A stretch of 64,000 nt of DNA from Arsenicibacter sp965247375 (GCA_965247375.1 CBDFHU010000036.1:116822-180821), one strand, 5' to 3'. Positions 8,675 through 17,499 are shown, counted from the first letter of the stretch. Numbers and translations: made by a program. Notes: a model not told the origin generated them from the letters alone.

Positions 8675-10075
8675 TTAGTTTCGGCGGATAAAAACACCGG
8701 GAAAATGGCCGGTTGGTTTCTGACCGGCAAGGACCAGCTTTCCGGCTACCCAAACGGCTTCAATACCAATACTTACGGCCTGACTGTCGCCGGACTTAGC
8801 CTGATCCATAACGGTATCCGGATTAAACAGGACAAGATCCGCTGCGTAGCCGGGAGCGATCAGCCCCCGGTTGCGCAGCCCGAGGTGCTGGGCGGTCAGA
8901 CCGGTCATTTTGTAGATAGCCGTCTCGAGCGGCATAATCTGCTGCCCGCGCACATACCGGCCCAGCACACGGGTAAAGGCCCCGAATGCACGGGGATGTC
9001 CGCCTACCGACCCATCCGAGCAGATATTGGTTTGCGGCCATTGCAGGAACCGGACCACATCCGGCTCATCCATCGATTTGCCCATGATGCTTTCACCGGT
9101 TTCGCCGGGATGTTTTTCGGCATGGGCAGCCGCTTCTGCAATTAAGCCCATCAGTGCCTGTGCTGGTTTTTCCTGACGGCTGCGGGCAATGTCGCTCAAT
9201 GTTTTTGCCCGCATAGGCCGGATTGGCACTGTACCGGGCAAGTACGGATTGCTCCGGATCAAACAACTGATTGACGGCAAACTCAGCACTTTCCGGATTG
9301 GCATAATCGCGCTTCGGGAACAATACCCTAAGGGTCGACAGCCAGAAATCATAGGGATAACAGTCGGCGGTGATATGGATGCCTTCGGCCCTGGCCTGCT
9401 CCAGCCGGGCGAGCCAGGCAGCGGACTGCCCCCCACTGATTCCGCTGCGCCAGTTTGATGTGCGAGATCTGCACCGGCATCCGGGTTTGCCGGCCGATGG
9501 CAATAATCTCCTCCATGGCATCCGCAAAGGTGATGTCTTCGCTCCGGATGTGACTCATATACCGGCCCCCCGAATCTGCGGCGACCTGTGCCAGCTGCAG
9601 TACCTCATCCCGGCTGGAAAAAAAAGCAGATTCATATTCCAGACCGGTCGCCAGACCCAGAGACCCGCGCTGCATGTCCTGCCGGAGGCGTTCTTTCATC
9701 CGGACCACTTCATCCGGCTTTGCCGTCCGGTATAAACCACGGGTACCCATAACACTGGTCCGTAAGGATGAATGGCCGGTATAGGTAGCAATGTTTACCG
9801 CGACCGGGCTACGCTGCATCCGGGCAGTCAGTGTATCGATGGCGTAACTGCTGCCGTCCTGTCCGATTATGATGGTCGTGATTCCCTGACTCAGCATGGC
9901 AATGGCTTCGGGCGTTTTGTCGAGTGACGCGTAATGGTGACTGTGGCTATCAATAAATCCGGGTGCGAGTATCAGTCCTTTCCCGTCGGTAACCGGTTCT
10001 CCGGGGAGGGGCGTCAGTGAACCGACCTCCCACACCTGCTCATTGAGTAGCCTGACCGAGGCTGAGCGGCGGGGG
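8675..10075 (-). pseudogene. N-acyl-D-amino-acid deacylase (amidohydrolase) domain, three frameshifts
   Basis: Zinc amidohydrolase that removes the acyl group from N-acyl-D-amino acids or cleaves D-residue dipeptides. Strand 1 metal ligands are in FIDSHSHHY. GQDGSS occupies the place of the GNCG metal-ligand Cys motif. YMSHIRSE, QISHIKLAQ, ITADCYPYDF and the catalytic-Asp block ICSDGSVGGHPRAFGAF follow in order. The coding sequence is spread over three frames. It is restored by one base fewer in the C run 9429-9434, one fewer in the T run 9202-9206, and one more in the G run 10071-10075. The last repair reads RLIDGTGTPRRSASVRLLNE and joins this domain in frame to the upstream beta-lactamase-like gene. 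The product is therefore probably the C-terminal half of one fused protein of about 850 residues. Confidence 0.8.
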
Positions 10076-11228
10076 TACCGGTTCCGTCAATCAGCCGGAG
10101 GTTAGTCAGCAGTTGTGTCTGTGGCAACCGGACCGGTTTACCCGCAATCGTCTCACGGATAATTTGCCCCGCAAGATCATTGGTTCCGTTCGTTAGTACA
10201 ATAAGTGTTTGTTTTTCGTTGAAAAAACGGGTTATTTCACTGTAAAAGCCTTCCTTTGTGCCGGTTTGCGACATACCCGTTTCGCCGTTTCCGGGTTCCC
10301 GGCCAAAGCCATAGGGGTAGGCTGATCCGTTCGCCAGCCGGGCGGGCGGGAATACTTCCTGCATGGTTGCGGCACTGACCAGCTTGCCGGCGGTTACTGC
10401 CTGTGTCCAGAGGAGGAGGTCAGCTGCTGATGCATAGACATTTCCGTCACCGTATACTCCATCCCGCCGGGTAAGGTCATTGGCTGTCAACACCCCGTTG
10501 TTGCGCCGGAATCCGGTCACCCGCTCAAACCTGTTATCCGGGTATAGTGACTGATAATGAAAGACAAACGAGTTGGTTAGTCCGAGCGGTACGGCAATCT
10601 GCTGCCGGAAAACGGCTTCGACCGGCTGGCCGGTCAGTGCCGTAATGACAGAACCAAGGATAACGTATCCGGTAGTACAGTACTGCCATTTTGCGCCGGG
10701 AGAAAACTGAAGTGCCGGACTATGCATGTGCAGCAGGCTGAGCAGTGATTCGTTAGTCAGCGTATCGAGCGGCCCGTTTACTTTTTCTGCCAGATCAGTA
10801 TAGTCGGGAAGACCACTCGTGTGGGTCAGTAAATGGCGTATGGTAATGCGGGGGTAGGGAAAGGCAGGCAACAGATCCTGCACCGGCTGATCATAGCGGA
10901 GTTTTCTCTGCTCTTTTAACTGCATGATCAGTACCGCCATGAATTGCGTCGAAAGAGAAGCGAGGTTAAACGGGGAATGAATGGTGAGCGGTGAGCGCGA
11001 AACCAGGCTGGCTATGCCAAGGGCTTTCTGATAGCGGACTTTGCCATTGCTGCTCAGCAATACGACGCCGTTGAACAGGCCGCGCTGGTTCAGGTAGGCC
11101 AGTACGCTGTCAAGCCGGCGGAGACGGGCATCGGGTACCGGCTGGCGGTGGGGCCGTGCGGGCAAGGTAGTTACGGACAGCCAGCACGCTGTCGTGAGGA
11201 GAAAAAGAAAAAAAAATCGTGGTTTCAT
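10014..11228 (-). CDS. Beta-lactamase/serine-hydrolase-fold protein, N-terminal half of probable fusion
   Basis: ATG 11228 begins a signal peptide (MKPRFFFLFLLTTACWLSV), so the protein is exported; the longer start at 11333 would overlap the divergent gene. Residues 35-370 have the class C beta-lactamase/PBP fold with RHLLTHTSGLPDY and GYVILGSVIT. The catalytic set is degenerate: the SxxK motif reads SLST (Ser91, Thr94 in place of Lys), YxN reads YCT (Tyr183, Thr185), and the KTG-like site reads SQTG. It may thus be a binding rather than catalytic module. The last residues before a homopolymer frameshift at 10071-10075 (LLTNLRLIDGTGTP) are the first strand of the deacylase domain, showing the two were one reading frame. 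Confidence 0.78.
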   Translation of the reverse strand: MKPRFFFLFLLTTACWLSVTTLPARPHRQPVPDARLRRLDSVLAYLNQRGLFNGVVLLSSNGKVRYQKALGIASLVSRSPLTIHSPFNLASLSTQFMAVLIMQLKEQRKLRYDQPVQDLLPAFPYPRITIRHLLTHTSGLPDYTDLAEKVNGPLDTLTNESLLSLLHMHSPALQFSPGAKWQYCTTGYVILGSVITALTGQPVEAVFRQQIAVPLGLTNSFVFHYQSLYPDNRFERVTGFRRNNGVLTANDLTRRDGVYGDGNVYASAADLLLWTQAVTAGKLVSAATMQEVFPPARLANGSAYPYGFGREPGNGETGMSQTGTKEGFYSEITRFFNEKQTLIVLTNGTNDLAGQIIRETIAGKPVRLPQTQLLTNLRLIDGTGTPAAQPRSGYSMSRCGRSVH

Positions 11229-11321
11229 CGGTAAGCAGAATGGAATATTGAAGATAAAACGCTTGATTGCCATTGTAAAGATGATTCTGGTTTTTGTTTT
11301 GACTGCCAATAGTTTCTGCGG

Positions 11322-12398
11322 ATGCAACAGCATGCCTTATTAATAACAGATGGTTTATTGACGACGAGTGATGCCAAGACGGCACATGGTCTGATTCGGG
11401 GTACTGAACGGTATACGGTACGGGGCGTGATTGATCCGCCGACAGCCGGGCGGGATGCGGGTGAGGTACTGGACGGCATTCACCGGAATATACCCGTCTG
11501 GCCGACCGTTGAGGAGGCCCTGGTGGCTACCCCGGAGCTGACGCATGCCATCGTTGCGGTGGCCACCTCCGGCGGCGTGCTGCCTGCCCATATGCTGGAA
11601 ACGATCCGGACCTGTCTGACACACGGACTTTCTGTAGTGAACGGACTGCACGAATTTCTCACTGACAAACCGGACCTGGTGCAGCTGGCTAAGACCTATG
11701 GCGGGGAGCTGATTGATGTGCGCCGGCCGAAACGCCGGGACGAGCTCCATTTCTGGACCGGAGCGATTTATTCGGTAACGGCGCCGGTTATTGCCGTAAT
11801 GGGTACTGACTGTGCACTCGGAAAACGCACCACCGCCCGGTTACTGACGCAGGCATGCCGGGAAGCCGGTTTGTCGGCCGAGATGATTTACACCGGGCAG
11901 ACGGGATGGTTGCAGGGAGGCCGTTATGGTTTTGTCTTTGATACGACGATCAATGACTTTGTGTCGGGTGAGCTGGAACATGCTATTGTCAGTTGCTGGC
12001 AGGAGACCGGCGCTGACCTTCTGTTTGTAGAAGGCCAGGCAGCACTGCGGAATCCCGGCGGACCCTGCGGGGCCGAGTTTCTGGTATCCGGCAATGCGAA
12101 AGCCGTTGTGCTGGTACATGCCCCGAAACGGAAATACTATGATCACATCCCGGCCTGGGGGGAAATCCCGTCGGTAGAATCAGAGATTGCGCTGATCCGT
12201 GCCTACGGGTCGGAAGTAATTGCCTTGGCCATCAATACGGAAGACTGTTCTCCGGCCGAGGTACTTGCTTTTCAGCAAGCATACTGTGAGCAGCTGCGGA
12301 TACCGGTCCTCTTACCACTAGAGCAAGGTGTTTCCGAACTGGTACCGGTCTTACAGGCATTGATGCCCAAACTCAAACAGCCCTATGCGCATCCTTGA
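11322..12398 (+). CDS. dgcN: DUF1611 P-loop protein, DgcN-like (probable D-glutamate N-acetyltransferase)
   Basis: A 358-residue DUF1611 protein. Residues 1-140 form an N-terminal Rossmann-like domain (GVIDPPTAGRDAGEVLDG). The C-terminal domain has a P-loop VMGTDCALGKRTTAR and later VEGQAAL and NPGGPCG blocks. Family members paired with dipeptide epimerases have been described in marine bacteria as DgcN, acetylating D-glutamate for a partner racemase; transfer of that function here is inference from domain and neighbour. It overlaps the epimerase gene by 14 bases, which indicates translational coupling, and is divergent from the beta-lactamase/deacylase gene with 93 bases between starts. Confidence 0.8.
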   Translation: MQQHALLITDGLLTTSDAKTAHGLIRGTERYTVRGVIDPPTAGRDAGEVLDGIHRNIPVWPTVEEALVATPELTHAIVAVATSGGVLPAHMLETIRTCLTHGLSVVNGLHEFLTDKPDLVQLAKTYGGELIDVRRPKRRDELHFWTGAIYSVTAPVIAVMGTDCALGKRTTARLLTQACREAGLSAEMIYTGQTGWLQGGRYGFVFDTTINDFVSGELEHAIVSCWQETGADLLFVEGQAALRNPGGPCGAEFLVSGNAKAVVLVHAPKRKYYDHIPAWGEIPSVESEIALIRAYGSEVIALAINTEDCSPAEVLAFQQAYCEQLRIPVLLPLEQGVSELVPVLQALMPKLKQPYAHP

Positions 12399-13455
12399 TA
12401 TCAGGGTATATACCCGGAATCTGGCCCTGAGCAAGCCCTATACCATCGCATACCAGCACATAACGACAGTCGAAAATGTATTTGTTGAGGTTGAACTTGT
12501 CAATGGAATCATTGGCCGGGGGGCAGCCAATCCGGATCCGGATGTGGTTGGTGAGTCGCCGGCCGACGTGCTGCATAACCTGACGGGGGAGTTGGTACAG
12601 GGCTTTATCGGGGCTGATATCCGGTGCTTCAATGCGCTGCTGAATTCGGTTGAACAGATCCCTGGTCATGCACCGGGTACACTAGCCGCACTCGATATTG
12701 CCTTACATGATGCGTTCGGGCAGTATCTGGGTATACCCGTGGTGCAGTTCTATGGTCAACAACTCCAGGCATTACCGACGTCAGTTACCATCGGTATTAT
12801 GGGCGTTGACGAAACATTATCCGAAGCCCGTGCGTATCTGCGGCAAGGGTTCAGGGTAGTAAAAGTAAAAACAGGCCTTGATGTACTGCAGGACAGCGAA
12901 CGGGTTATCCGCTTGTATGAAGCATTTGGCCGGGAGTTACTTATCCGGGTGGATGCCAATCAGGGGTATACCGCCGGACAGCTCCGGCAGTTTCTGCATC
13001 AGACCCGTCATACCAATCTGGAACTCATTGAACAACCGTTGCCGGTGGGAGCCGACGCTGAACTTACCCGTTTTGCCCCTGATATCCGGCAACGGCTCGC
13101 TGCCGATGAATCGCTGACCGACGGAAAGGCTGCGCTCAGACTTGCCCGGGAACCGTTGTTATTCGGGATATTCAACATAAAACTAATGAAATGCGGGGGG
13201 ATACGGGCTGCGCTGAGGCTGGCCGGCATTGCCCGGCACGCGGACATTCAGTTGTTCTGGGGATGCAACGATGAAAGCAGGATCAGCATAGCCGCCGCGC
13301 TGCATGCTGCGTTTGCCTGTCCGAATACCCGGTACCTTGATCTCGACGGAAGCCTTGATCTGGCCGAAGATCTGGTCAGCGGTGGGTTTACGATTGACGA
13401 AGGGTTCATGCGTCCTGTTCTTCAACCCGGGTTAGGCCTCCAGCCGATCCGTTAA
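12385..13455 (+). CDS. dgcA: Dipeptide epimerase / N-acetyl-D-glutamate racemase (enolase superfamily, DgcA/YkfB-like)
   Basis: A 356-residue enolase-superfamily enzyme of the muconate-lactonising group. The acid/base lysines are Lys160 and Lys162 (VVKVKTG) and Lys266 (NIKLMKCGG). The magnesium ligands are Asp190 (RVDANQGY), Glu216 (LIEQPL) and Asp241 (AADES). A DLD motif at 319-321 matches the DxD that binds the substrate amino group in L-Ala-D/L-Glu epimerases of the B. subtilis type, almost at the same numbering. It could therefore epimerise L-Ala-D-Glu from peptidoglycan. Alternatively, with its DgcN partner, it could racemise N-acetyl-D-Glu. It overlaps dgcN by 14 bases and is followed 16 bases later by the permease gene. 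Confidence 0.85.
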   Translation: MRILDIRVYTRNLALSKPYTIAYQHITTVENVFVEVELVNGIIGRGAANPDPDVVGESPADVLHNLTGELVQGFIGADIRCFNALLNSVEQIPGHAPGTLAALDIALHDAFGQYLGIPVVQFYGQQLQALPTSVTIGIMGVDETLSEARAYLRQGFRVVKVKTGLDVLQDSERVIRLYEAFGRELLIRVDANQGYTAGQLRQFLHQTRHTNLELIEQPLPVGADAELTRFAPDIRQRLAADESLTDGKAALRLAREPLLFGIFNIKLMKCGGIRAALRLAGIARHADIQLFWGCNDESRISIAAALHAAFACPNTRYLDLDGSLDLAEDLVSGGFTIDEGFMRPVLQPGLGLQPIR

Positions 13456-13471
13456 CCCAACCGTAGCTGGT

Positions 13472-14846
13472 ATGGCAAACCTACAGCGTTCCATTGGTCT
13501 CCGGCCGGCTATTTTGCTGGTCGTTAGTGTGATTGTCGGTTCCGGCGTCTTTAAAAAAGTGGCGCCGATGGCGGCAGAACTCGGGTCCCCGCTACTGATT
13601 TTAGGGTGCTGGGCAGGGGCAGGCCTGATTAGTCTGGCGGGTGCGCTGAGCAATGCCGAGATGGCCGGAATGTTTCCGGATTCCGGCGGTGAGTACATTT
13701 ATTACCGGAATGTCTATGGCCGTTTTTTTTCCTTTATGTACGGTTGGGGCAATTTTATGGTCATGAAAACGGCGGCTATTGCGGCGCTGGCCCATATTTT
13801 CGGCCAGTCATTCTGCTCGTTATGGGGTGTCGGTCCGGCTGAGGCAGCACTAATGGTCAAGCTGGTAGCCACGGGTCTGATTCTGCTGCTGACGTGGGTA
13901 AACTATCGGGGAGTGCCGTTTGCCGAGGGCGTGAGCCGGTTACTGACCTACCTGATGTTTCTGTCCGTCGCCGTCATTGTGTTCCTTGGTCTTCGTTCGG
14001 AGTCGGGTAGTGTACAGCATATGCTGGCGGGTAGCACTAGCCCGATGGCTCCTGATCTGCAGGGGGTTGGGGCTGATCGGTGCTCTGACGGCGGCGTCAC
14101 TGGGCGCCTTCTGGGGGTATGAAGGCTGGAATCATATCGGTTATCTGGGCGAGGAGGTGAACGATCCGCAGCGTACCCTGCCCCTGGCGCTGGGTATAGG
14201 TACCGGCTTGGTGATCCTGATTTATACCGTTCTGAACGCCGTATATGTGTATGTTTTACCGGTAGATACGCTGATGCAGCTGAATAGTCAGCCCGATAAG
14301 ATTGCCGCCGTGGAGGTTATCCGGCAGGCAGCGGGTTGGGGCGGGGCTCTGTTTGTCTCCTGCCTGATTCTGCTGACGACCTTTAATGCCACCAACGCAT
14401 CGGTACTGATGTCGGCGCGGATCTTTTTTGCGATGGCCCGGGACGGCCTGTTTTTTTCCAAAGCAGGGGTTATTCATCCGGTTTACCGGACCCCGTCGGT
14501 CGCGCTGATTTTACAGGGGCTGTGGTCAGTACTGCTGGTCTGGTCGGGTAGCTTTGATCAGCTGACGGATTTACTGATCTTTGTATCCTTTATTTTTTAC
14601 GGGGCAACGGCACTCGGGGTAGTGCTCTTGCGGGTAAAACAACCCGCCCTGCACCGTCCTTATAAGGTGATCTGGTACCCGTTTCTGCCCCTGTTTTTTA
14701 CCTTTTTCTGCTTCATGCTGGTGGTGATGACGATTGTCAGCCAACCCGCCGATGCCCTGACCGGTGCTGCGCTGCTGGCAACAGGAGTACCGTTTTACTA
14801 TTATTTCGGCCGTAGGAACCCTCAGCCAACAAGCCCGGAGTCCTGA
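13472..14846 (+). pseudogene. APC superfamily amino acid permease, one-base frameshift
   Basis: An amino-acid/polyamine antiporter-type membrane protein of about 458 residues in two frames. Helix 1 has the unwound VIVGSGVFKKVAP substrate loop typical of APC/LAT transporters, followed by PDSGGEYIYYRNVYG. The second frame supplies LGAFWGYEGWNHIGYLGEEV, NATNASVLMSARIFFAMARDG and the last helices. The frames meet at five G at 14062-14066; with four G the protein reads QGLGLIGALTAASLGAF without a break. As printed it ends near 14122 after about six helices. Third gene of the dgcN-dgcA operon, so it probably imports the substrate of that pathway. Its 3' end overlaps convergent acpH by 25 bases. Confidence 0.85.
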
Positions 14847-15415
14847 ACATGCCGCACCAGATCAGGCCAGAAACGGCGGAATTCGCCGGCTATCGGATCG
14901 TAATACCGGACGAGATCGTCAACGGCCGTTTCCAGCCCGGAGTCGAAGGTAGTCCGGCTGGCAATGCCTTTCAGCGAACGGTCAATGCCACTCAGGTGCC
15001 GGTAGTTTGACAGCCAGTTTTGCCGGATCATATAGTGAGCCATCCGGCCGGCCCCCGCCGGTAACTGATCCTCCACGCGGAGTAATGTCTGATAAAACCA
15101 GGCGACAAATCCGGTCAGTTCTTCACCGGTCAATACCGCAAAACCGGTTGCCAGGAAGTGGTCAAAAAAGACATCAACGGCTACACCCGCGTACTTGTGG
15201 CAGCGTGGCCGCAGGTACCGGCGAACCCGTTCAACGGCCGGATGAGCATCCGTAAAGGCATCGATAGACCGGTGTAACCGGATACCCTGTACCACCTCTG
15301 CGGACAGGCCATGCCTTGGGTTAGCCGGGTCGCCTTTGATAAAATCAGCGATGAAATTACCGATAAGAAGGCCTTCCTGCCGGTTCGATAAATAGGCATG
15401 TGCCAGAATATTCAT
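14822..15415 (-). CDS. acpH: Acyl carrier protein phosphodiesterase (AcpH family)
   Basis: A 197-residue protein of the ACP phosphodiesterase family (HD-related), which removes the 4'-phosphopantetheine arm from holo-ACP in E. coli. It starts with the family signature MNILAHAYLSNRQEGLLIGNFIADFIKG. Metal-ligand candidates are His and Asp in GIRLHRSIDAFTDAHP and VDVFFDHFLA. Length matches the family (about 195). Bacteroidota members are widespread; direct evidence for their reaction is thin, so the function is family knowledge. It converges on, and slightly overlaps, the permease gene. Confidence 0.85.
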   Translation of the reverse strand: MNILAHAYLSNRQEGLLIGNFIADFIKGDPANPRHGLSAEVVQGIRLHRSIDAFTDAHPAVERVRRYLRPRCHKYAGVAVDVFFDHFLATGFAVLTGEELTGFVAWFYQTLLRVEDQLPAGAGRMAHYMIRQNWLSNYRHLSGIDRSLKGIASRTTFDSGLETAVDDLVRYYDPIAGEFRRFWPDLVRHVQDSGLVG

Positions 15416-15486
15416 TCCCTTGTTTGCAGGATAAAAGACGAGTATTTAGTTTATCTAACAGTGTTAGATTATTAATTGAGCGGTTG

Positions 15487-16062
15487 TTACTGGTCTTTTT
15501 TACTTTTGCTGATGGGCGGTTCTGACAGCAGAACAACCCCGTCGCCGGGAACATAAGCCTCCACCGTTACACCGAACCGACGCAGAAAATCGACGCCTTC
15601 GTCGGTGCCGATGCCTTTGTAGGCCGCATAGGAATGGAGAAAAATTACCCTGGTAATTTTCATGCTGTAGATGGTACGGGCGCAGGCAATACACGGCGAC
15701 AAGGTGACGTACAGCGTTGAGCCGGCAATGTCGGAACCGTTCTTGGCCGCGTACAGAATGGCGTTCTCCTCGGCATGTAAAGCCAGCGAGCAACTGCCTT
15801 TTGAATCGCGTGGACAACCGGTGCCCGGGTATTCGACATCGCAGTTATGGGTGCCGGCCGGCGGCCCGTTATAGCCAATGGAAATGATACGGGTATCTTT
15901 GGTCAGCACGGCACCTACCTGTGCTTTGATACAGTGTGACCGCTTAGCCAGATTGACGGCCAGCTCCATGAAAATGTCGTCGAAGCGCGGGCGGGTGTTG
16001 TGATCGGTGGTAAGTGACGAGACCGTCGAATGAGGCGTTACCGGAAAATTAGCATCCATCAT
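15487..16062 (-). CDS. dCMP deaminase family protein (ComEB-like)
   Basis: Zinc deaminase that converts dCMP to dUMP for thymidylate synthesis; 191 residues from ATG 16062. A longer frame to 16176 adds a low-quality extension crossing the terminator of the next gene. The catalytic motif is LHAEENAIL (His zinc ligand, Glu proton shuttle) with PCIACARTIY supplying two zinc Cys. Another Cys cluster upstream (THNCDVEYPGTGCPRD) is typical of the dCMP deaminase/ComEB type, which binds a second zinc. The N-terminal RFDDIFMELAVNLAKRSHC also fits. Single gene between convergent and tandem neighbours. Confidence 0.9.
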   Translation of the reverse strand: MMDANFPVTPHSTVSSLTTDHNTRPRFDDIFMELAVNLAKRSHCIKAQVGAVLTKDTRIISIGYNGPPAGTHNCDVEYPGTGCPRDSKGSCSLALHAEENAILYAAKNGSDIAGSTLYVTLSPCIACARTIYSMKITRVIFLHSYAAYKGIGTDEGVDFLRRFGVTVEAYVPGDGVVLLSEPPISKSKKDQ

Positions 16063-16120
16063 AATCGCAAAGATAACCCCTTGCCCTGAAAAAAGCCGGC
16101 TTCGGAACGGGAAAACCCGG

Positions 16121-16156
16121 AAAACAAAAAAGGCCGGTTCAGAATGAACCGGCCTT
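16121..16156 (-). terminator. Intrinsic terminator of the DJ-1/PfpI gene
   Basis: Perfect 11-bp arms AAGGCCGGTTC (16130-16140) and GAACCGGCCTT (16146-16156). Read on the minus strand the hairpin is followed by TTTTTGTTTT. It lies 20 bases past the stop of the PfpI-family gene. Confidence 0.88.
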
Positions 16157-16176
16157 CGGTAGCGGGAGAGAGACAA

Positions 16177-16761
16177 TCAGGCGTGTTGGCGCTCATGTTT
16201 ACCTTCCCGGATTTCTTCAATCATTTTCCGGTTGAAGGCCGGTATATCATCAGGTTTCCGGCTGGTCACCAGTCCCTGGTCAGTAACGACCTCTTCATCG
16301 ACCCAGTTTGCACCGGCATTTTTCAGATCTGTCTGCAATGACGGCCAGGAGGTCACTTTCCGGCCGTTTACCACGCCGGCCTCAATGAGCAGGGTCGGGG
16401 CATGGCAGATAGCCGCTACCGGCTTTTTCGATTCAAAGAAATGCCGCACAAACTGAACCGCCTTCGGATCGGTCCGCAGTTTGTCGGGATTCATCACGCC
16501 ACCCGGTAACAGCAGTGCATCGTACTGTGCCGGATCTGCGCCGTCCAGGGGCAGGTCAACCGAAAACGTGTCGCCCCAGTCAGTCATATCCCATCCCTTC
16601 ACTTCACCGCCTTTCGGGGCAATCAGGTGGGTGGTTGCTCCGGCCTGTTTCAGCGCCTCGCGCGGTTCGGTCATTTCGATTTGTTCAAAGCCATCCGTTA
16701 ACAGGATCGCGACTTTTTTACCGTCAAGCCGGTTGTTAGTCTGGTTTTGCTGAGTGTTCAT
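16177..16761 (-). CDS. DJ-1/PfpI family protein (YhbO-like)
   Basis: A 194-residue class I glutamine-amidotransferase-like protein. The nucleophile elbow is AICHAP, the supporting acidic residue lies in TDGFEQIEM, and LLLPGGVMNPDKLR is a family block. YhbO/PfpI relatives are described as stress proteins with glyoxalase or deglycase activity, or as intracellular proteases; sequence alone does not decide. Cytoplasmic, no signal peptide. It has its own terminator, and a divergent gap of 177 bases separates it from the DUF4126 gene, so it is probably monocistronic. Confidence 0.88.
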   Translation of the reverse strand: MNTQQNQTNNRLDGKKVAILLTDGFEQIEMTEPREALKQAGATTHLIAPKGGEVKGWDMTDWGDTFSVDLPLDGADPAQYDALLLPGGVMNPDKLRTDPKAVQFVRHFFESKKPVAAICHAPTLLIEAGVVNGRKVTSWPSLQTDLKNAGANWVDEEVVTDQGLVTSRKPDDIPAFNRKMIEEIREGKHERQHA

Positions 16762-16938
16762 ACGTACGTTGAGAAATTAACTACTCTACTATAACCGTAG
16801 AAATTAAATATTGTTTAGCACCGTTTCCGGTAATTGTCCGGTTGCCGGCTGTGGCGCATTGGATAATGAAACGGAAACAAAGCCGGCCTGCGGCTGGTAT
16901 ACTCCGGAGATACAGATTCACGATAAACAAATAACAAC

Positions 16939-17421
16939 ATGCTAAGATCCTATCTTAACGCCTTTCAGATCGGTCTGGTCGCCGGTATGCGGGCTATGTC
17001 AGCCCCGGCGTTAGTCAGTCATAAATTATCACATACGCTGTTGAACCCGATGCCCGGTTCAAAATTACATTTCCTGACCTCACCGGTTACGGCGAATGTA
17101 CTGAAGGTACTGGCGGGCGGGGAACTGGTCGGGGATAAGGTGCCATCCGCGCCCGACCGGATTGTAACACCGCAGTTGCTTGCCCGGCTGGCAGCGGGGG
17201 CTACAAGCGGGGCAGCCCTGAATGCCACATCGGGTGAGCCGGTAGCGGCCGGCGCGGTTGCCGGAGGACTGGGGGCACTGGTGGGGTCGTTTGCGTTTTT
17301 CCACCTGCGCCGCTGGCTGACGGAAGAAAAAGGAATGCCGGATACGGTTGTCGCGCTGGTAGAGGACGGGCTGGCGCTGGGTCTAGGCTGGCAGGCTGTG
17401 CAGTCAACAGCGGTGGAATAA
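16939..17421 (+). CDS. DUF4126 family membrane protein
   Basis: A 160-residue small membrane protein. It matches the DUF4126 pattern: an N-terminal AFQIGLVAGMRAMSAPALV, a middle ELVGDKVPSAPDR (the conserved Glu and Asp-Lys pair), Gly/Ala-rich helices (AAGAVAGGLGALVGSFAFF), and a final PDTVVALVEDGLALGLG. Perhaps three to four membrane helices. No function is known for the family. Monocistronic between divergent and convergent neighbours. Confidence 0.75.
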   Translation: MLRSYLNAFQIGLVAGMRAMSAPALVSHKLSHTLLNPMPGSKLHFLTSPVTANVLKVLAGGELVGDKVPSAPDRIVTPQLLARLAAGATSGAALNATSGEPVAAGAVAGGLGALVGSFAFFHLRRWLTEEKGMPDTVVALVEDGLALGLGWQAVQSTAVE

Positions 17422-17454
17422 ACCGACGCTGCGGCCGGAGTTAGCTGTTTTAAT

Positions 17455-17485
17455 TTACGGCACAGGCCAGCTACCTGTGCCGTAA
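17455..17485. terminator. Hairpin between convergent genes
   Basis: Perfect 12-bp arms TTACGGCACAGG (17455-17466) and CCTGTGCCGTAA (17474-17485), seven-base loop. It lies between the DUF4126 stop and the convergent UbiB-like stop. Lacks a long T run, so it may act as an mRNA 3'-end stabiliser as much as a terminator. Confidence 0.65.
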
Positions 17486-17499
17486 GTATAACAAACCGT

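Noticed and set aside
8273..9145. 290-residue plus-strand frame across holA and the deacylase gene
   Set aside because: It is antisense to well-supported holA and deacylase coding sequence and has no domain pattern; it is a by-product of GC-rich codon use.
10014..11333. Longer start at 11333 for the beta-lactamase-like gene
   Set aside because: It would overlap the divergent DUF1611 gene start; ATG 11228 opens a proper signal peptide and leaves a 93-base control region.
8675..14846. Reading the D-amino-acid cluster as a beta-lactam resistance locus
   Set aside because: The beta-lactamase-fold domain lacks the SxxK Lys and YxN Asn and is fused to a deacylase; the neighbours point to D-amino-acid metabolism.
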